From contig NC_089178.1 in assembly GCF_947507565.1 (NCBI RefSeq), positions 124,001 through 188,000 on the forward strand: a stretch of DNA of 64,000 nucleotides, read 5' to 3'. This stretch comes from Oscarella lobularis. Its lineage: Eukaryota > Porifera > Homoscleromorpha > Homosclerophorida > Oscarellidae. Positions 24,401 to 36,144 of the stretch are shown one piece after another. A program made the translations under genes and the position numbers. The number at the start of each line of letters is the position of its first letter. The stretch's first letter is position 1. Under the pieces are notes generated by a model. The model was not told the DNA's origin, did not search any database, and saw only the letters and a program-made list of their open reading frames with translations.

Positions 24401-27400
24401 CCCGGACAAATTGTCCCAGGACAAATTGTCCCAGGACAAATTGTCGTAAGACAAATTGTCCCAGGACAATTTGTCCCGAGGACAAATTGTCCTGGGGACA
24501 AATTGTCCCAAGACAAATTGTCCCCAAGACAAATTGTCCCCAGGACAAATTGTCCCAGGACAAATTGTCCCCCGGACAAATTGTCCCAGGACAAATTGTC
24601 CCAGGACAAATTGTCCCAGGACAAATTGTCCCCAGGACAAATTGTCCCCAGGACAAATTGTCCCAGGACAAATTGTCCCAGGACAAATTGTCCCCGGACA
24701 AATTGTCCCAGGACAAATTGTCGTAAGACAAATTGTCCCAGGACAAATTGTCCCCAGGACAAATTGTCCCAGGACAAATTGTCCCAGGACAAATTGTCGT
24801 AAGACAAATTGTCCCAGGACAAATTGTCCCCAGGACAAATTGTCCCCAGGACAAATTGTCCCAAGACAAATTGTCCCCAAGACAAATTGTCCCCAGGACA
24901 AATTGTCCCAACACAAATTATCCCCAGGACAAATTGTCGCCAGGACAAATTGTCCCAGGACAAATTGTCCCAGGACAAATTGTCCCAGGACAAATTGTCG
25001 TAAGACAAATTGTCCCAGGACAAATTGTCGTAAGACAAATTGTCCCAGGACAAATTGTCCCCGGACAAATTGTCCCAGGACAAATTGTCCCAGGACAAAT
25101 TGTCCCAGGACAAATTGTCGTAAGACAAATTGTCCCAGGACAAATTGTCCCCAGGACAAATTGTCCCAGGACAAATTGTCCCAGGACAAATTGTCCCTAG
25201 GACAAATTGTCCCCAGGACAAATTGTCCCAGGACAAATTGTCCCCGGACAAATTGTCTCAGGACAAATTGTCCCAGGACAAATTGTCGTAAGACAAAATG
25301 TCCCAGGACAAATTGTCCCAGGACAAATTGTCCCCAGGACAAATTGTCCCCAGAACAAATTGTCCCAGGACAAATTGTCCCAGGACAAATTGTCCCCAGG
25401 ACAAATTGTCCCAGGACAAATTGTCCCAGGACAAATTGTCCCCAGGACAAATTGTCCCAGGACAAATTGTCCCCAGGACAAATTGTCCCCAGGACAAATT
25501 TTCCCAGGACAAATTGTCCCAGGACAAATTGTCCCAGGACAAATTGTGCCAGGACAATTTGTCCTCGGGACAAATTGTCCCCAGGACAAATTGGCCCCAG
25601 GACAAATTGTCCCAGGACAAATTGTCCCCAGGACAAATTGTCCCAAGACAAATTGTCCCCAAGACAAATTGTCCCCAGGACAAATTGTCCCAGGACAAAT
25701 TGTCCCCAGGACAAATTGTCCCAGGAAAAATTGTCCCAGGACAAATTGTCCCAGGACAAATTGTCCCCAGGACAAATTGTCCCGAGAACAAATTGTCCCA
25801 GGACAAATTGTCCCAGGACAAATTGTCCCCAGGACAAATTGTCCCAGGACAAATTGTCCCCAGGACAAATTGTCCCAAGGACAAATTGTCCCCAGGACAA
25901 ATTGTCCCCAGGACAAATTGTCCCAGGACAAATTGTCCCAGGACAAATTGTCCCAGGACAAATTATCCCCAGGACAAATTGTCGCCAGGACAAATTGTCC
26001 CAGGACAAATTGTCCCAGGACAAATTGTCCCCGGACAAATTGTCCCAGGACAAATTGTCCCAGGACAAATTGTCGTAAGACAAATTGTCCCAGGACAAAT
26101 TGTCCCCGGACAAATTGTCCCAGGACAAATTGTCCCAGGACAAATTGTACCCGGACAAATTGTCCCAGGACAGATTGTCCCAGGACAAATTGTCCCAGGA
26201 CAAATTGTCGTAAGACAAATTGTCCCAGGACAAATTGTCCCCAGGACAAATTGTCCCAGGACAAATTGTCCCCGGACAAATTGTCCCAGGACAAATTGTC
26301 CCAGGACAAATTGTCGTAAGACAAATTGTCCCAGGACAAATTGTCCCCAGGACAAATTGTCCCCAGGACAAATTGTCCCAAGACAAATTGTCCCCAAGAC
26401 AAATTGTTCTTAGGACAAATTGTCCCAGGACAAATTGTCCCCAGGACAAATTGTCCCAGGACAAATTGTCCCAAGACAAATTGTCCCAGGACAAATTGGC
26501 CCCAGGAGAAATTGTCCCAAGACAAATTGTCCCCAAGACAAATTGTCCCCAGGACAAATTGTCCCAGGACAAATTGTCCCCAGGACAAATTGTCCCAGGA
26601 CAAATTGTCCCAGGACAAATTGTCCCAGGACAAATTGTCCCCAGGACAAATTGTCCCCAGAAGAAATTGTCCAAGGACAAATTGTCCCAGGACAAATTGT
26701 CCCCAGGACAAATTGTCCCAGGACAAATTGTCCCCAGGACAAATTGTCCCCAGGACAAATTGTCCCAGGATAAATTGTCCCCAGGACAAATTGTCCCAAG
26801 ACAAATTGTCCCCAAGACAAATTGTCCCCAGGACAAATTGTCTCAGGACAAATTGTCCCCAGGACAAATTGTCCCCAGAACAAATTGTCCCAGGACAAAT
26901 TGTCCCAGGACAAATTGTCCCCAGGACAAATTGTCCCCAGGACAAATTGTCCCCAGGACAAATTGTCCCCAGGACAAATTGTCCCAGGACAAATTGTCTC
27001 AGGACAAATTGTCCTAGGACAAATTATCCCCAGGACAAATTGTCGCCAGGACAAATTGTCCCAGGACAAATTGTCCCAGGACAAATTGTCCCCGGACAAA
27101 TTGTCCCAGGACAAATTGTCCCAGGACAAATTTTCGTAAGACAAATTGTCCCAGGACAAATTGTCCCCGGACAAATTGTCCCAGGACAAATTGTCCCAGG
27201 ACAAATTGTCCCCGGACAAATTGTCCCAGGACAAATTGTCCCAGGACAAATTGTCGTAAGACAAATTGTCCCAGGACAAATTGTCCCCAGGACAAATTGT
27301 CCCAGGACAAATTGTCCCAGGACAAATTGTCGTAAGACAAATTGTCCCAGGACAAAATGTCCCCAGGACAAATTGTCCCCAGGACAAATTGTCCCAAGAC

Positions 27401-30400
27401 AAATTGTCCCCAAGACAAATTGTCCCCAGGACAAATTGTCCCAGGACAAATTATCCCCAGGACAAATTGTCGCCAGGACAAATTGTCCCAGGACAAATTG
27501 TCCCCAGAACAAATTGTCCCAGGACAAATTGTCCCAGGACAAATTGTCCCCAGGACAAATTGTCCCAGGACAAATTGTCCCCAGGACAAATTGTCCCCAG
27601 GACAAATTGTCCCCAGGACAAATTGTCCCCAGGACAAATTGTCCCAGGACAAATTGTCCCAGGACAAATTGTCCCAGGACAAATTATCCCCAGGACAAAT
27701 TGTCGCCAGGACAAATTGTCCCAGGACAAATTGTCCCCAGGACAAATTGTCCCCAGGACAAATTTTCCCAGGACAAATTGTCCCAGGACAAATTGTCCCA
27801 GGACAAATTGTGCCAGGACAATTTGTCCTCGGGACAAATTGTCCCCAGGACAAATTGGCCCCAGGACAAATTGTCCCAGGACAAATTGTCCCCAGGACAA
27901 ATTGTCCCAAGACAAATTGTCCCCAAGACAAATTGTCCCCAGGACAAATTGTCCCAGGACAAATTGTCCCCAGGACAAATTGTCCCAGGAGAAATTGTCC
28001 CAGGACAAATTGTCCCAGGACAAATTGTCCCCAGGACAAATTGTCCCGAGAACAAATTGTCCCAGGACAAATTGTCCCAGGACAAATTGTCCCCAGGACA
28101 AATTGTCCCAGGACAAATTGTCCCCAGGACAAATTGTCCCCAGGACAAATTGTCCCCAGGACAAATTGTCCCCAGGACAAATTGTCCCAGGACAAATTGT
28201 CCCAGGACAAATTGTCCTAGGACAAATTATCCCCAGGACAAATTGTCGCCAGGACAAATTGTCCCAGGACAAATTGTCCCAGGACAAATTGTCCCCGGAC
28301 AAATTGTCCCAGGACAAATTGTCCCAGGACAAATTGTCGTAAGACAAATTGTCCCAGGACAAATTGTCCCCGGACAAATTGTCCCAGGACAAATTGTCCC
28401 AGGACAAATTGTCCCCGGACAAATTGTCCCAGGACAAATTGTCCCAGGACAAATTGTCGTAAGACAAATTGTCCCAGGACAAATTGTCCCCAGGACAAAT
28501 TGTCCCAGGACAAATTGTCCCAGGACAAATTGTCGTAAGACAAATTGTCCCAGGACAAAATGTCCCCAGGACAAATTGTCCCCAGGACAAATTGTCCCAA
28601 GACAAATTGTCCCCAAGACAAATTGTCCCCAGGACAAATTGTCCCAGGACAAATTATCCCCAGGACAAATTGTCGCCAGGACAAATTGTCCCAGGACAAA
28701 TTGTCCCAGGACAAATTGTCCCCGGACAAATTGTCCCAGGACAAATTGTCCCAGGACAAATTGTCGTAAGACAAATTGTCCCAGGACAAATTGTCCCCGG
28801 ACAAATTGTCCCAGGACAAATTGTCCCAGGACAAATTGTCCCAGGACAAATTGTCGTAAGACAAATTGTCCCAGGACAAATTGTCCCCAGGACAAATTGT
28901 CCCAGGACAAATTGTCCCCGGACAAATTGTCCCAGGACAAATTGTCCCAGGACAAATTGTCGTAAGACAAATTGTCCCAGGACAAATTGTCCCCAGGACA
29001 AATTGTCCCCAGGACAAATTGTCCCAAGACAAATTGTCCCCAAGACAAATTGTTCTTAGGACAAATTGTCCCAGGACAAATTGTCCCCAGGACAAATTGT
29101 CCCAGGACAAATTGTCCCAAGACAAATTGTCCCAGGACAAATTGGCCCCTGGACAAATTGTCCCAAGACAAATTGTCCCCAAGACAAATTGTCCCCAGGA
29201 CAAATTGTCCCAGGACAAATTGTCCCCAGGACAAATTGTCCCAGGACAAATTGTCCCAGGACAAATTGTCGTAAGACAAATTGTCCCAGGACAAAATGTC
29301 CCCAGGACAAATTGTCCCCAGGACAAATTGTCCCAAGACAAATTGTCCCCAAGACAAATTGTCCCCAGGACAAATTGTCCCAGGACAAATTATCCCCAGG
29401 ACAAATTGTCGCCAGGACAAATTGTCCCAGGACAAATTGTCCCAGGACAAATTGTCCCCGGACAAATTGTCCCAGGACAAATTGTCCCAGGACAAATTGT
29501 CGTAAGACAAATTGTCCCAGGACAAATTGTCCCCGGACAAATTGTCCCAGGACAAATTGTCCCAGGACAAATTGTCCCCAGGACAAATTGTCCCCAGAAC
29601 AAATTGTCCCAGGACAAATTGTCCCAGGACAAATTGTCCCCAGGACAAATTGTCCCAGGACAAATTGTCCCCAGGACAAATTGTCCCCAGGACAAATTGT
29701 CCCAGGATAAATTGTCCCCAGGACAAATTGTCCCAAGACAAATTGTCCCCAAGACAAATTGTCCCCAGGACAAATTGTCCCAGGACAAATTGTCCCCAGG
29801 ACAAATTGTCCCAGGACAAATTGTCCCCAGGACAAATTGTCCCCAGGACAAATTTTCCCAGGACAAATTGTCCCAGGACAAATTGTCCCAGGACAAATTG
29901 TGCCAGGACAATTTGTCCTCGGGACAAATTGTCCCCAGGACAAATTGGCCCCAGGACAAATTGTCCCAGGACAAATTGTCCCCGGACAAATTGTCCCAGG
30001 ACAAATTGTCCCAGGACAAATTGTCGTAAGACAAATTGTCCCAGGACAATTTGTCCCGAGGACAAATTGTGATGGGGACAAATTGTCCACAGGACAAATT
30101 GTCCCAAGACAAATTGTCCCCAAGACAAATTGTCCCCAGGACAAATTGTCCCAGGACAAATTGTCCCCAGAACAAATTGTCCCAGGACAAATTGTCCCCA
30201 GGACAAATTGTCCCCAGGACAAATTGTCCCAGGACAAATTGTCCCAGGACAAATTGTCCCAGGACAAATTGTGCCAGGACAATTTGTCCTGGGGACAAAT
30301 TGTCCCCAGGACAAATTGGCCCCAGGACAAATTGTCCCAGGACAAATTGTCCCGGGACAAATTGTGCCAGAACAATTTGTCCTGGGGACAAATTGTCCCC

Positions 30401-30525
30401 AGGACAAATCGTCCACAAGACAAATTGTCCCCAGGACAAATTGTCCCAGGACAAATTGTCCCAGGACAAATTGTCCCAGCACAAATTGTCCCAGGACAAA
30501 TTGTCCCAGGACAAATTGTCCCAGG
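21449..30525. repeat. GGACAA-type satellite, right block, with higher-order repeats
   Basis: About 9.1 kb, roughly 580 monomers by length, of the same 15-16 bp unit as the left block. Bases about 22010-24290 are repeated without visible difference at 24280-26560, a period of 2270 bp. Another higher-order copy has period 1203 bp (for example 27266 against 28469), and a shorter one has period 736 bp (28545 against 29281). It ends at ...TTGTCCCAGG|CGGCAAAC, where the spacer sequence resumes. Confidence 0.95.
22010..26580. repeat. Exact 2270-bp tandem higher-order duplication
   Basis: Two adjacent segments of about 2270 bp, including all of their irregular monomer variants, have the same order and lengths. 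Every distinctive variant checked in the first copy recurs 2270 bp later (for example ATTATCCCC at 22064 and 24334, and GTTCTTAGG at 24136 and 26406). The copies diverge only after about 26580. Confidence 0.85.
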
Positions 30526-30605
30526 CGGCAAACAAAAAAAGAAATTACGACACAACACACTGGCAACAACAGCTGAACAATAAAAGAAAGTGAGCTTAGC
30601 CAAGC

Positions 30606-33600
30606 CTAGTCACGACAGCCTGACAAAGATAATTCAAGTTTTCTTATCTGCTCAAGTTGAATTTTAAGTGCTGCAATGGTCGAACGCGACTTTATCACGG
30701 TTTGGTTTCCAACGTCTTCGCCGCCATGATATCCAAAGTGCTAAGAATACAGAAACACGAATTATGTCTTCATTTTCGCGGCAGCGGCTAATATAAGGTC
30801 AGTGCATGATCACTGTATGATTGCTTACCGAACAGACCCCGGCCACCAGATAAGGTAAACGACGAGATTCTTCGTGCGAGTCCTTTTCAAGGATGGAATG
30901 CAACGAATCGCACAGATCGTTGACGAACGCCCTTAGAGTTTTCCCGAACGTGCTCTTCGTCAACTGTTCGATTTCGTTCATGACGTTTCGTAAGCCCCTC
31001 GAATTTTGATCGATCAGGACATCGCGAGTCTTTCTATACGCCGCCGAAACATCTGAATTCAATGTCAGTTAGTTTCTTAGCTCAGGCAGGATTGAATACT
31101 ATACCGTCGCACATTTCGCGAGCTTCAGCCAACTTGTCATGTTCGGCTATAGAAGGAATTTAACATTAGCGGCCATAGCTAGTGACCATGCAGATAAATA
31201 CTTGCCTTTTAGTCTTTCTCGAATGTCCTTTTCTCCAAAGCGATTTTTTAACCTGTTTTCTATTCTTTTTTCTTTTTGCTCATATTTGTTGAGGAAAGAG
31301 CAGTTCCCAATCTTCGCTTTCTGAGACGCAAAAAGTTTCGTTTCTTGTTCCAGACCAACGTAAACGTTTTCCAAAGAGGAAACGACGTGAGAAAGAAAGT
31401 CCAAACGTTCTTGAACGAATGCGCAACGTTCTTCACTGCTTTCTAGATTAATCAAAAATGAAAAAAGGCAAAATTTGCGTTAATTAAAGTACTACGATCT
31501 GATGCAGTACCTGGCTGTCGATCAAACTTTTGGTTTGCATTAACGTGTGGTCTTCCGTTCTCCCCTTTGGCGATAACACTGTTGAGCTTGTCCTGTAAAT
31601 AACGTTTGACTTCAATGCTGTTTGGCTCTTCTTCTTTAGGAAAGCTATTTTTTTTCACAGTAAGAGCGGCAAATTCTTCCATTGGCGGTAGTCCATCTCG
31701 AACGCGCCTGCTTTTCACTGGTTGGTACAAACCCGGCCTGTAAGGCTTTACCAATCGTTCGACGTATTCGGGGAAAGCCGAATTTAAGCTCGCTTCCGCG
31801 TCACGTCGTCGGCGACCGGAAATCGTCGGCCACACTCGATCAGCAAGATCCTTTGCCATCTCGAGAGGCGACCGCAGTCGAAGACTGAATGAAAAGCGTA
31901 TATAAGGACCTTTGAGAAAGGATACCTCGACAGAGCCTCCAAATTTTCCCCCTTCCACGGCGTGAATACTAGCGTCGAAATCGATTTTACGAATACGAAT
32001 CAGGAACGTCAAACCGTTTTTGATTATCCAGCTTGCGGCCTCCGCGCCCACCTTTACTGTCTGTTTGATGACCTCGAGAGCAAGTTTGGCTGCATTGAAC
32101 GGTATTTTCACTGCTTCCAAAGCCAGTTTAGCAAGTCCCAGCGCTACGAAGGCCACACCGCGCAATGCTCGACAGCCAGTATTGGCAATGACGCAGATTG
32201 GGTCGTCGACGCGAGTGCAACAGCGGTTCCAACCGGGGCAGCCAACGCAAGCTCCCCACACTTTCGTACAACAACGGTTCCACGATGGACATCCAACGCA
32301 AACTGTACGCAACCAAAGACAGTCAATATAACAGCAAGCTAGACCATATACGTATATACGTAATTCTTACATCGTTTGCAGCGCTTGATAGAACACAGTC
32401 TATTCACGTCGTTCTGAGCCTTGCTCAAATCGCGTTGAGCACTAATGAGAGGGCGTTGCGCTCGGTCTAGTTTAGCCTGAGCATCCGAAATCACCTTTGT
32501 CGCTTTGTCGGCAACATTTTTTATTATACTCGTGACTTTGCTAACAAGGTCATCCATCCACTCTGTGGACAATTTTCCGTACACTCTAAATGATGCCGCC
32601 GAGAGAGAACCGTACCCAGCGTAAACTCTCAAGTCCGCTTGAAAGCCGAAGAAGAAAGCATTCACTTCCGTGATGTACTCCGTGTCGGTAATCACGAGCG
32701 TAGCTCTTTTTTTAATAAAACTAAATAGCTCGACGTATCCGCTGGCTTCAATAAGAACTTTTGAAGGACTAATATCGACCTTCAAATAAGGACCGCGCGA
32801 TCTGTCTGACGAATGCGCGTACATTTTGAAGATTCCACCGGCGAGATTCAACGGACTCATTCCCAAGTCAAGTTTCAGAAACGCGCCGAGAGACAAGCGA
32901 ATGTCGGCGAAGATTCGAAGACCCAAAAAATTCACCGTTCCTTTCATTTTGAAGCCGGCCGGTATAGTGCGTCCCGGAACAGTCTTCTCCAACAACGCAT
33001 AAGACACTTCAACTCCCTCGACGAAACCAAGCTCCCTCAGCGGACGCGGTAGGTAATTCGTCTGAATGTCAAAAGCCGTCATAAGAGTGTAAATCGTCAA
33101 TTCGCTGACTGAACCGAAGAAATAGTTCTTTGATAGGTCCGTTGTATCAATTCCGACGTAAACGGCTCCTTTGAGCTCTTTTCCCGGATTGCCTATTGCT
33201 ACTTCGCCACCGATTTCAAACGCCGTCGGTGTCACACCGGGAATAAATTTAAGAGACAAAATCAAATTTCCGATCGTCAGCCAATCAAATCCAAATGCTT
33301 GTTTCCACAGCCCGGTCATCTTGAGCGACGCTTCCAATTCGCCGGTCGGTCTTGCGTTGAACGAGCCCTCAAAAAGTAGACGAGGGTTGTTAACAAGTAA
33401 TTTGCACACAATCCCAAAAGACGGCGCGGTCGTCGACGATATAGCAAGCTGAAGTCCGGCCGATTGGAGCGTCATACTGCTCCCAAGTGGGATATCTACA
33501 AGAGCGGCTGTTACAGTAAAATCGCTAAGCGTGGCGATAGTCGCCGTCAACTGGAGACTCGAGCTACCGACAATCGGTTTGAGAAACTTGCATATGACGT

Positions 33601-35518
33601 CGTTTCCACATGAAGGTAAAGTGAAAGCACCGGCCAAAACTAGTCCTTTCTTGATTTCGCCTAGTTTACTGAGAGTCTCGCCTTGAAACGTTGTTCCGGG
33701 AAAATCTGAACTGGACACGATGACACCAATTTTCATATGACCAAAAAGCTTAACGTACGATATCGATATTCCGGTCAGTTTCTGCAGTAAATCGGCGAAA
33801 CCGGTATTGGCGAAATCAAGGCCCAGAGCGGCGGACGCTTGTCCGTTTATCTTCTTTGACACAAAATGCAATGCCACTTTGCCAAAATCGCCAAATCGCG
33901 GCTCTCCCGACAAGTGCAGCTCGTTCGTTCCGGCCGCTTGACCGACGGGAACGTTGACGCACGGATTTGCGATTACAAAGTCGCGCAGGAAGTCCAAGCT
34001 TATTCCAGACGGCAGAAACGTGCCGTCGACCGTCGCGAGTATATCTTCAATATTGAAGAAACTGTCGCAGCCCGTGAGAACAAACTCTTGACTAGCATCC
34101 TCTTTAGGTTCAACAGCAACGCTGAACGACGTCGATCCGATTGACCATTGACCGTGAGCGTTTACCTGAACTTTCTTGGCAGTGATGGTCGTTATGACTA
34201 TGTCAACGTACGGATCATCAACGCTCAAAAAATCCGGAATTAACACAAGCTGGTTGTACCAGCTCACTCTCACAGACAAAGAACCTTTTTTCTTGTCGTA
34301 GTCCAATGTGTTCACAGCTCTGTCGAAAAGATCATCGTTGATGCCCGGTGGAAGTGGTAGTGAGTCAATCGATATGCCCAAACCACGGGCTACATTCGCA
34401 ACAGTTAAGGGAAGACTGTTGTCTAGTTTTTGCACAGAGATTCCCTCGTCTGGAGTAATTTTAATAAGGAAGTTGATGGGGTCAACATCTGGCACAATCT
34501 GGAATTGCGTTATCATGGACAAACCTTCCGGATACGGTTCCGCATTTCTGAGAATACCCTCGACGCAATCTGGTAACAAGTTTGGTGACACATTGGCCGT
34601 CGAGACGAGAAGACCCAAGTCGGGCACAATAACGGTTCCGAGAAGTGGAACGCTCGAAACGTCTAAGCCTGACACCGTCTTTATGAGATTCGACAGTTGA
34701 AATGAACCAAAGTCGACGGCCAGTGTCACAGCTTGTTTTGCTCCTCCATTGTAGCGATGATAGAGCAAGTGCATGCGGTACTGGCCCCAGCCGGAAATAG
34801 TTGGCGTACCGGTAAAACAGAAAGCGAAGTTGTTACTTGTACGATCATAGGATCCCGTCACTGCAACGTTTCGCAAGCGAAGGCCGTCAAAGCCCGCTTG
34901 GTTAAGTGCGGCTTCCGTTCCGGAGGGAAGAAGCTGTTGGCCAAGCGTTTCAATAAAAGATCGAACGCTGATCTCGTCGTCTGTTGGCTTTCCAGACAAT
35001 AAAAATACATTACCGGCACCCTTGAAAGTCACTGAAACTCGTTCGGTGCCGACCATCCAATCGCCGCTGACATCAATGCTGCTAAGACTTATAGGGATTG
35101 CACCGCTGCCTTTTCCCACGGTCAAGTCAATGGTCGATCCTTCAACGCTGAGAAACCCGCTGACGATTTCGATGTTAGGATAGGGACGAGTCTTGACAGT
35201 CAATGACCACGGATTGTTGAAGTTAAAGACGAGCGAGTAGATGTTGATTCTTTTTCCATCGTCCAGAAACGAGATTCCTGTGCTCGGAAGCAGATCAGTA
35301 AGCAAAAAAGCGCTTGCCGCTTTCACTTTGATTGTGAGAACGTCATGAAAAAACGTAATTTGAAGTTGAGTGCGATTCATTGCTTGGCAGAACGTCGTCC
35401 ACTGAGGCACGAGGTCTCTGATCTTTGTGAGCAGGTCACCCCCATCGCAAAGAGCTGAAGCGTTCAACTGAGAAGCTGCCGTCTGAACGCTGAGAATAGC
35501 GAACAGTACTAACAACAT
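30606..35518 (-). CDS. Family gene D: intact paralogue, 1525 aa
   Basis: Not recognised. Exons 35518-32371, 32302-31511, 31442-31206, 31146-31105, 31052-30829, 30740-30606; phases match all other members. Signal peptide MLLVLFAILSVQTAASQ. Exon 1 has the three beta-rich repeats and a C-terminal helical segment (AKLDRAQRPLISAQRDLSKA) ending LCSIKRCKRC. Exon 2 has CVGCPSWNRCC and CVGCPGWNRCC, then ISGRRRRD. Exon 3 ends AAAAG|GCAAGT, the consensus GC donor. The first GT-type alternative four bases on would break the conserved phase. The gene lies just right of the satellite, whose edge is about 80 bp past its stop. D is the most diverged member of the C-F group, and its frame is intact. Confidence 0.85.
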
Positions 35519-36144
35519 GGCTCGTCTTCACAGGAGTAATGCGCGTTGCAAAGACCTTGCAGATAAGTCACTTTCCCCATTAGCATTAACCTTGCAGACA
35601 GATGGAGTGATTGTCTGGCACTGATTCGTCCAATTGGAATACGGCCTTCTTAAAATTCCCACGCGCCTGGTGCTACGATTTCTTATTCGGATCCCTCAAA
35701 CCTGCGTTTCTAAGCGCCTTTTCGACCGATCCAGCGATGAAGAAGTTTCGCTCTACAAATTCACCGTTGGCCTCATAGCTTTGAACGGAACAAAATCTGC
35801 TTGTCAAGATGAAAGGCGACTTGCCAGTTGTGAAATAGAGGCTTGCGTAGAGAGGAGGCGCTGTTACGCGCCTACACAAAAACGATGAAGAAGGTCCTCT
35901 TTACCAACTTTCTACCTCTGTTCCAACAAGCCACAAAGACCTTTTCTCGCTATGTTTCCCGCAAGCTTCGGCTACAAATATGCAGGGCAAACACAGCTGG
36001 CAAACACTGCCGTTTCGTTTAGCGCGCGTTAAATTAAGCAAACTCCACCGAAAAGCGAACAAAAAACAACTGGCACAACAGCAGTACTGGGCAAAACACT
36101 ACAACACACAAGAACAATAAGGAGTGACCGTGAGCCAACCAAGT
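35519..36144. pseudogene. D/E spacer: promoter of D and exon-1 ghost
   Basis: Near the D start it has an AGATAAG element (35561-35567) and a CCATTAGCATTAACCTTGCAG block shared with the upstream regions of E and F. On the minus strand, 35759-35676 encodes FFIAGSVEKALRNAGL, a decayed copy of the exon 1 motif LLPAGSAENALKKAGF. The conserved spacer block follows at about 35800-35905. A palindrome variant, TTTAGCGCGCGTTAAA, lies near 36017. Confidence 0.55.

Noticed and set aside
16478..30525. CRISPR array
   Set aside because: Repeats are contiguous with no unique spacers, there are no cas genes, and the context is an animal nuclear genome with spliced genes.
16478..30525. p53-type response elements
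   Set aside because: The p53 half-site needs C-(A/T)(A/T)-G in the centre; the core has C-AAATT-G.
21441..30603. ORFs up to 1157 codons over the right satellite
   Set aside because: Same reason; equally long ORFs exist in several overlapping frames and on both strands.
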